Assembly: GCA_003153855.1 (NCBI GenBank)
Contig: PMBM01000086.1
Span: forward strand, 9,865 to 14,907
DNA from: Propionibacteriaceae bacterium
Lineage (GTDB): Bacteria; Actinomycetota; Actinomycetes; Propionibacteriales; Propionibacteriaceae
Direction of reading: 5' to 3'
Length of the DNA stretch: 5,043 nt
The notes under the pieces are model-generated. The model was not told the DNA's origin. It saw nothing but the letters and a program-made list of their open reading frames with translations, and did not search any database. The stretch's first letter is position 1; each line of letters starts with the position of its first letter. This document shows positions 4,437 to 5,043 of this stretch, piece after piece. Made by a program: the position numbers and the translations under genes.

Positions 4437-5043
4437 GCGAGCCCGCGCCCGTCCCCTGGGCCGCCCCGGTGGCGGCCGGCCCGCTGCGGGCGCGAGTCGT
4501 CGTACCCGGTTCCAAGTCCGCGACAGCGCGCGCCCTGCTGCTCGCGTCGATAGCCAGCGGCCCCGGCACCATCACAGGACCGCTGGAGGCCCGTGACTCG
4601 CAGCTGATGCGGGATGCGCTGAGGGCGCTCGGTGCCGTCATCGACGACTCCGACCACCTCACCTGGAAGGTGCGTCCGGCCAAGCCTGTACGCGCGGCTG
4701 CCCAGATCGACTGCGGGCTCGCCGGGACGGTCATGCGGTTCGTACCGCCCGTCGCGGCCCTCGCGAACGGCACCACGCGCTTCACCGGCGACGAGCAGGC
4801 GAGCGCTCGTCCCATCCAGCCCATCCTCGACGGCCTGCGCCAGCTCGGCGCGACAGTCGACGGCGACGAGCTGCCGTTCTCGATCACGGGACCCATCCGG
4901 GGCGGCTCAGCCACGGTGGACGCCACGGGGTCGAGCCAGTTCGTGTCCGGGCTGCTGCTGGCGGCGGCACGATTCCCCCGCGGACTGACGCTTCGCCACG
5001 ACGGCGACGGCGAAGTGCCCAGCCACCGCCACATCGACATGAC
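4433..5043 (+). CDS. aroA: AroA, EPSP synthase (3-phosphoshikimate 1-carboxyvinyltransferase), C-terminal half beyond window
   Basis: Sixth enzyme of the shikimate pathway: it joins phosphoenolpyruvate to shikimate 3-phosphate in the cytoplasm, leading to chorismate and aromatic amino acids. The window holds 203 residues of a usual 420-450. Visible are PGSKSATAR (25-33, Lys28/Ser29/Arg33 at the substrate site), RDSQLM (54-59), [10 protein letters not shown] (94-103), SARPI (124-128, with the phosphoenolpyruvate-binding Arg126) and [10 protein letters not shown] (167-176, Gln169). The set closely resembles M. tuberculosis AroA from memory. The start is TTG 4433, since no ATG or GTG lies suitably upstream. 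It gives MSEPAPVPW before the first strand, as expected, with GGAG 11 bases upstream and a 4-base overlap with the DoxX stop suggesting translational coupling. A GTG at 4469 would remove conserved N-terminus. Ala32 stands where many members have Asn in the SxTNR motif. Confidence 0.95.
   Translation, partial: MSEPAPVPWAAPVAAGPLRARVVVPGSKSATARALLLASIASGPGTITGPLEARDSQLMRDALRALGAVIDDSDHLTWKVRPAKPVRAAAQIDCGLAGTVMRFVPPVAALANGTTRFTGDEQASARPIQPILDGLRQLGATVDGDELPFSITGPIRGGSATVDATGSSQFVSGLLLAAARFPRGLTLRHDGDGEVPSHRHIDM

Noticed and set aside
4429..5040. Minus-strand open frame of 203 codons at the right edge
   Set aside because: It is the exact antisense of aroA, whose plus-strand frame contains all expected EPSP synthase motifs but begins with TTG.

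Overview
The window is GC-rich, densely packed DNA with short intergenic gaps, GTG/TTG starts and several apparently leaderless genes. It encodes a SigR/SigH-type sigma factor and an AroA whose motifs match the actinobacterial form. All this points to the chromosome of an actinobacterium. A Nocardioides/Aeromicrobium-like relative is a guess from protein feel only. Both window edges cut genes: sigR lacks its C-terminus at the left edge and aroA lacks its second half at the right edge.

Layout. (1) 1-485, minus strand: thiol-oxidative-stress sigma factor SigR/SigH, read leftward, with a probable autoregulatory promoter at 569-595. (2) 651-2252, plus strand: four genes for small or single-pass membrane proteins in two pairs, 717-914 with 944-1126 and 1354-1530 with 1569-2252. 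Each pair is preceded by a copy of the same 70-bp leader (651-720 and 1288-1357, 63/70 identical), and each copy ends at the start codon. The second gene of pair one and the first gene of pair two are paralogues, so the region is a mosaic tandem duplication. A perfect 18-bp inverted repeat around a 36-bp loop (1172-1243) lies between the pairs. (3) 2302-3674, minus strand: a two-gene operon of an SRAP-domain protein (HMCES/YedK family) and an alpha/beta hydrolase, joined by a GTGA overlap and convergent with the membrane cluster. (4) 3756-5043, plus strand: a DoxX-family membrane protein with a long basic tail, overlapping by TTGA the start of aroA (EPSP synthase). It diverges from the SRAP operon across 81 bp.

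The outer framework (sigR/sigH, SRAP gene, aroA) resembles the known neighbourhood around Mycobacterium tuberculosis sigH-Rv3226c-aroA, recalled from memory. The membrane cluster at 651-2252 is the part I cannot match to a named family and is the main candidate for something undescribed. No sequence evidence ties it functionally to the stress regulon. It sits divergently from sigR, so shared regulation is possible but unproven.
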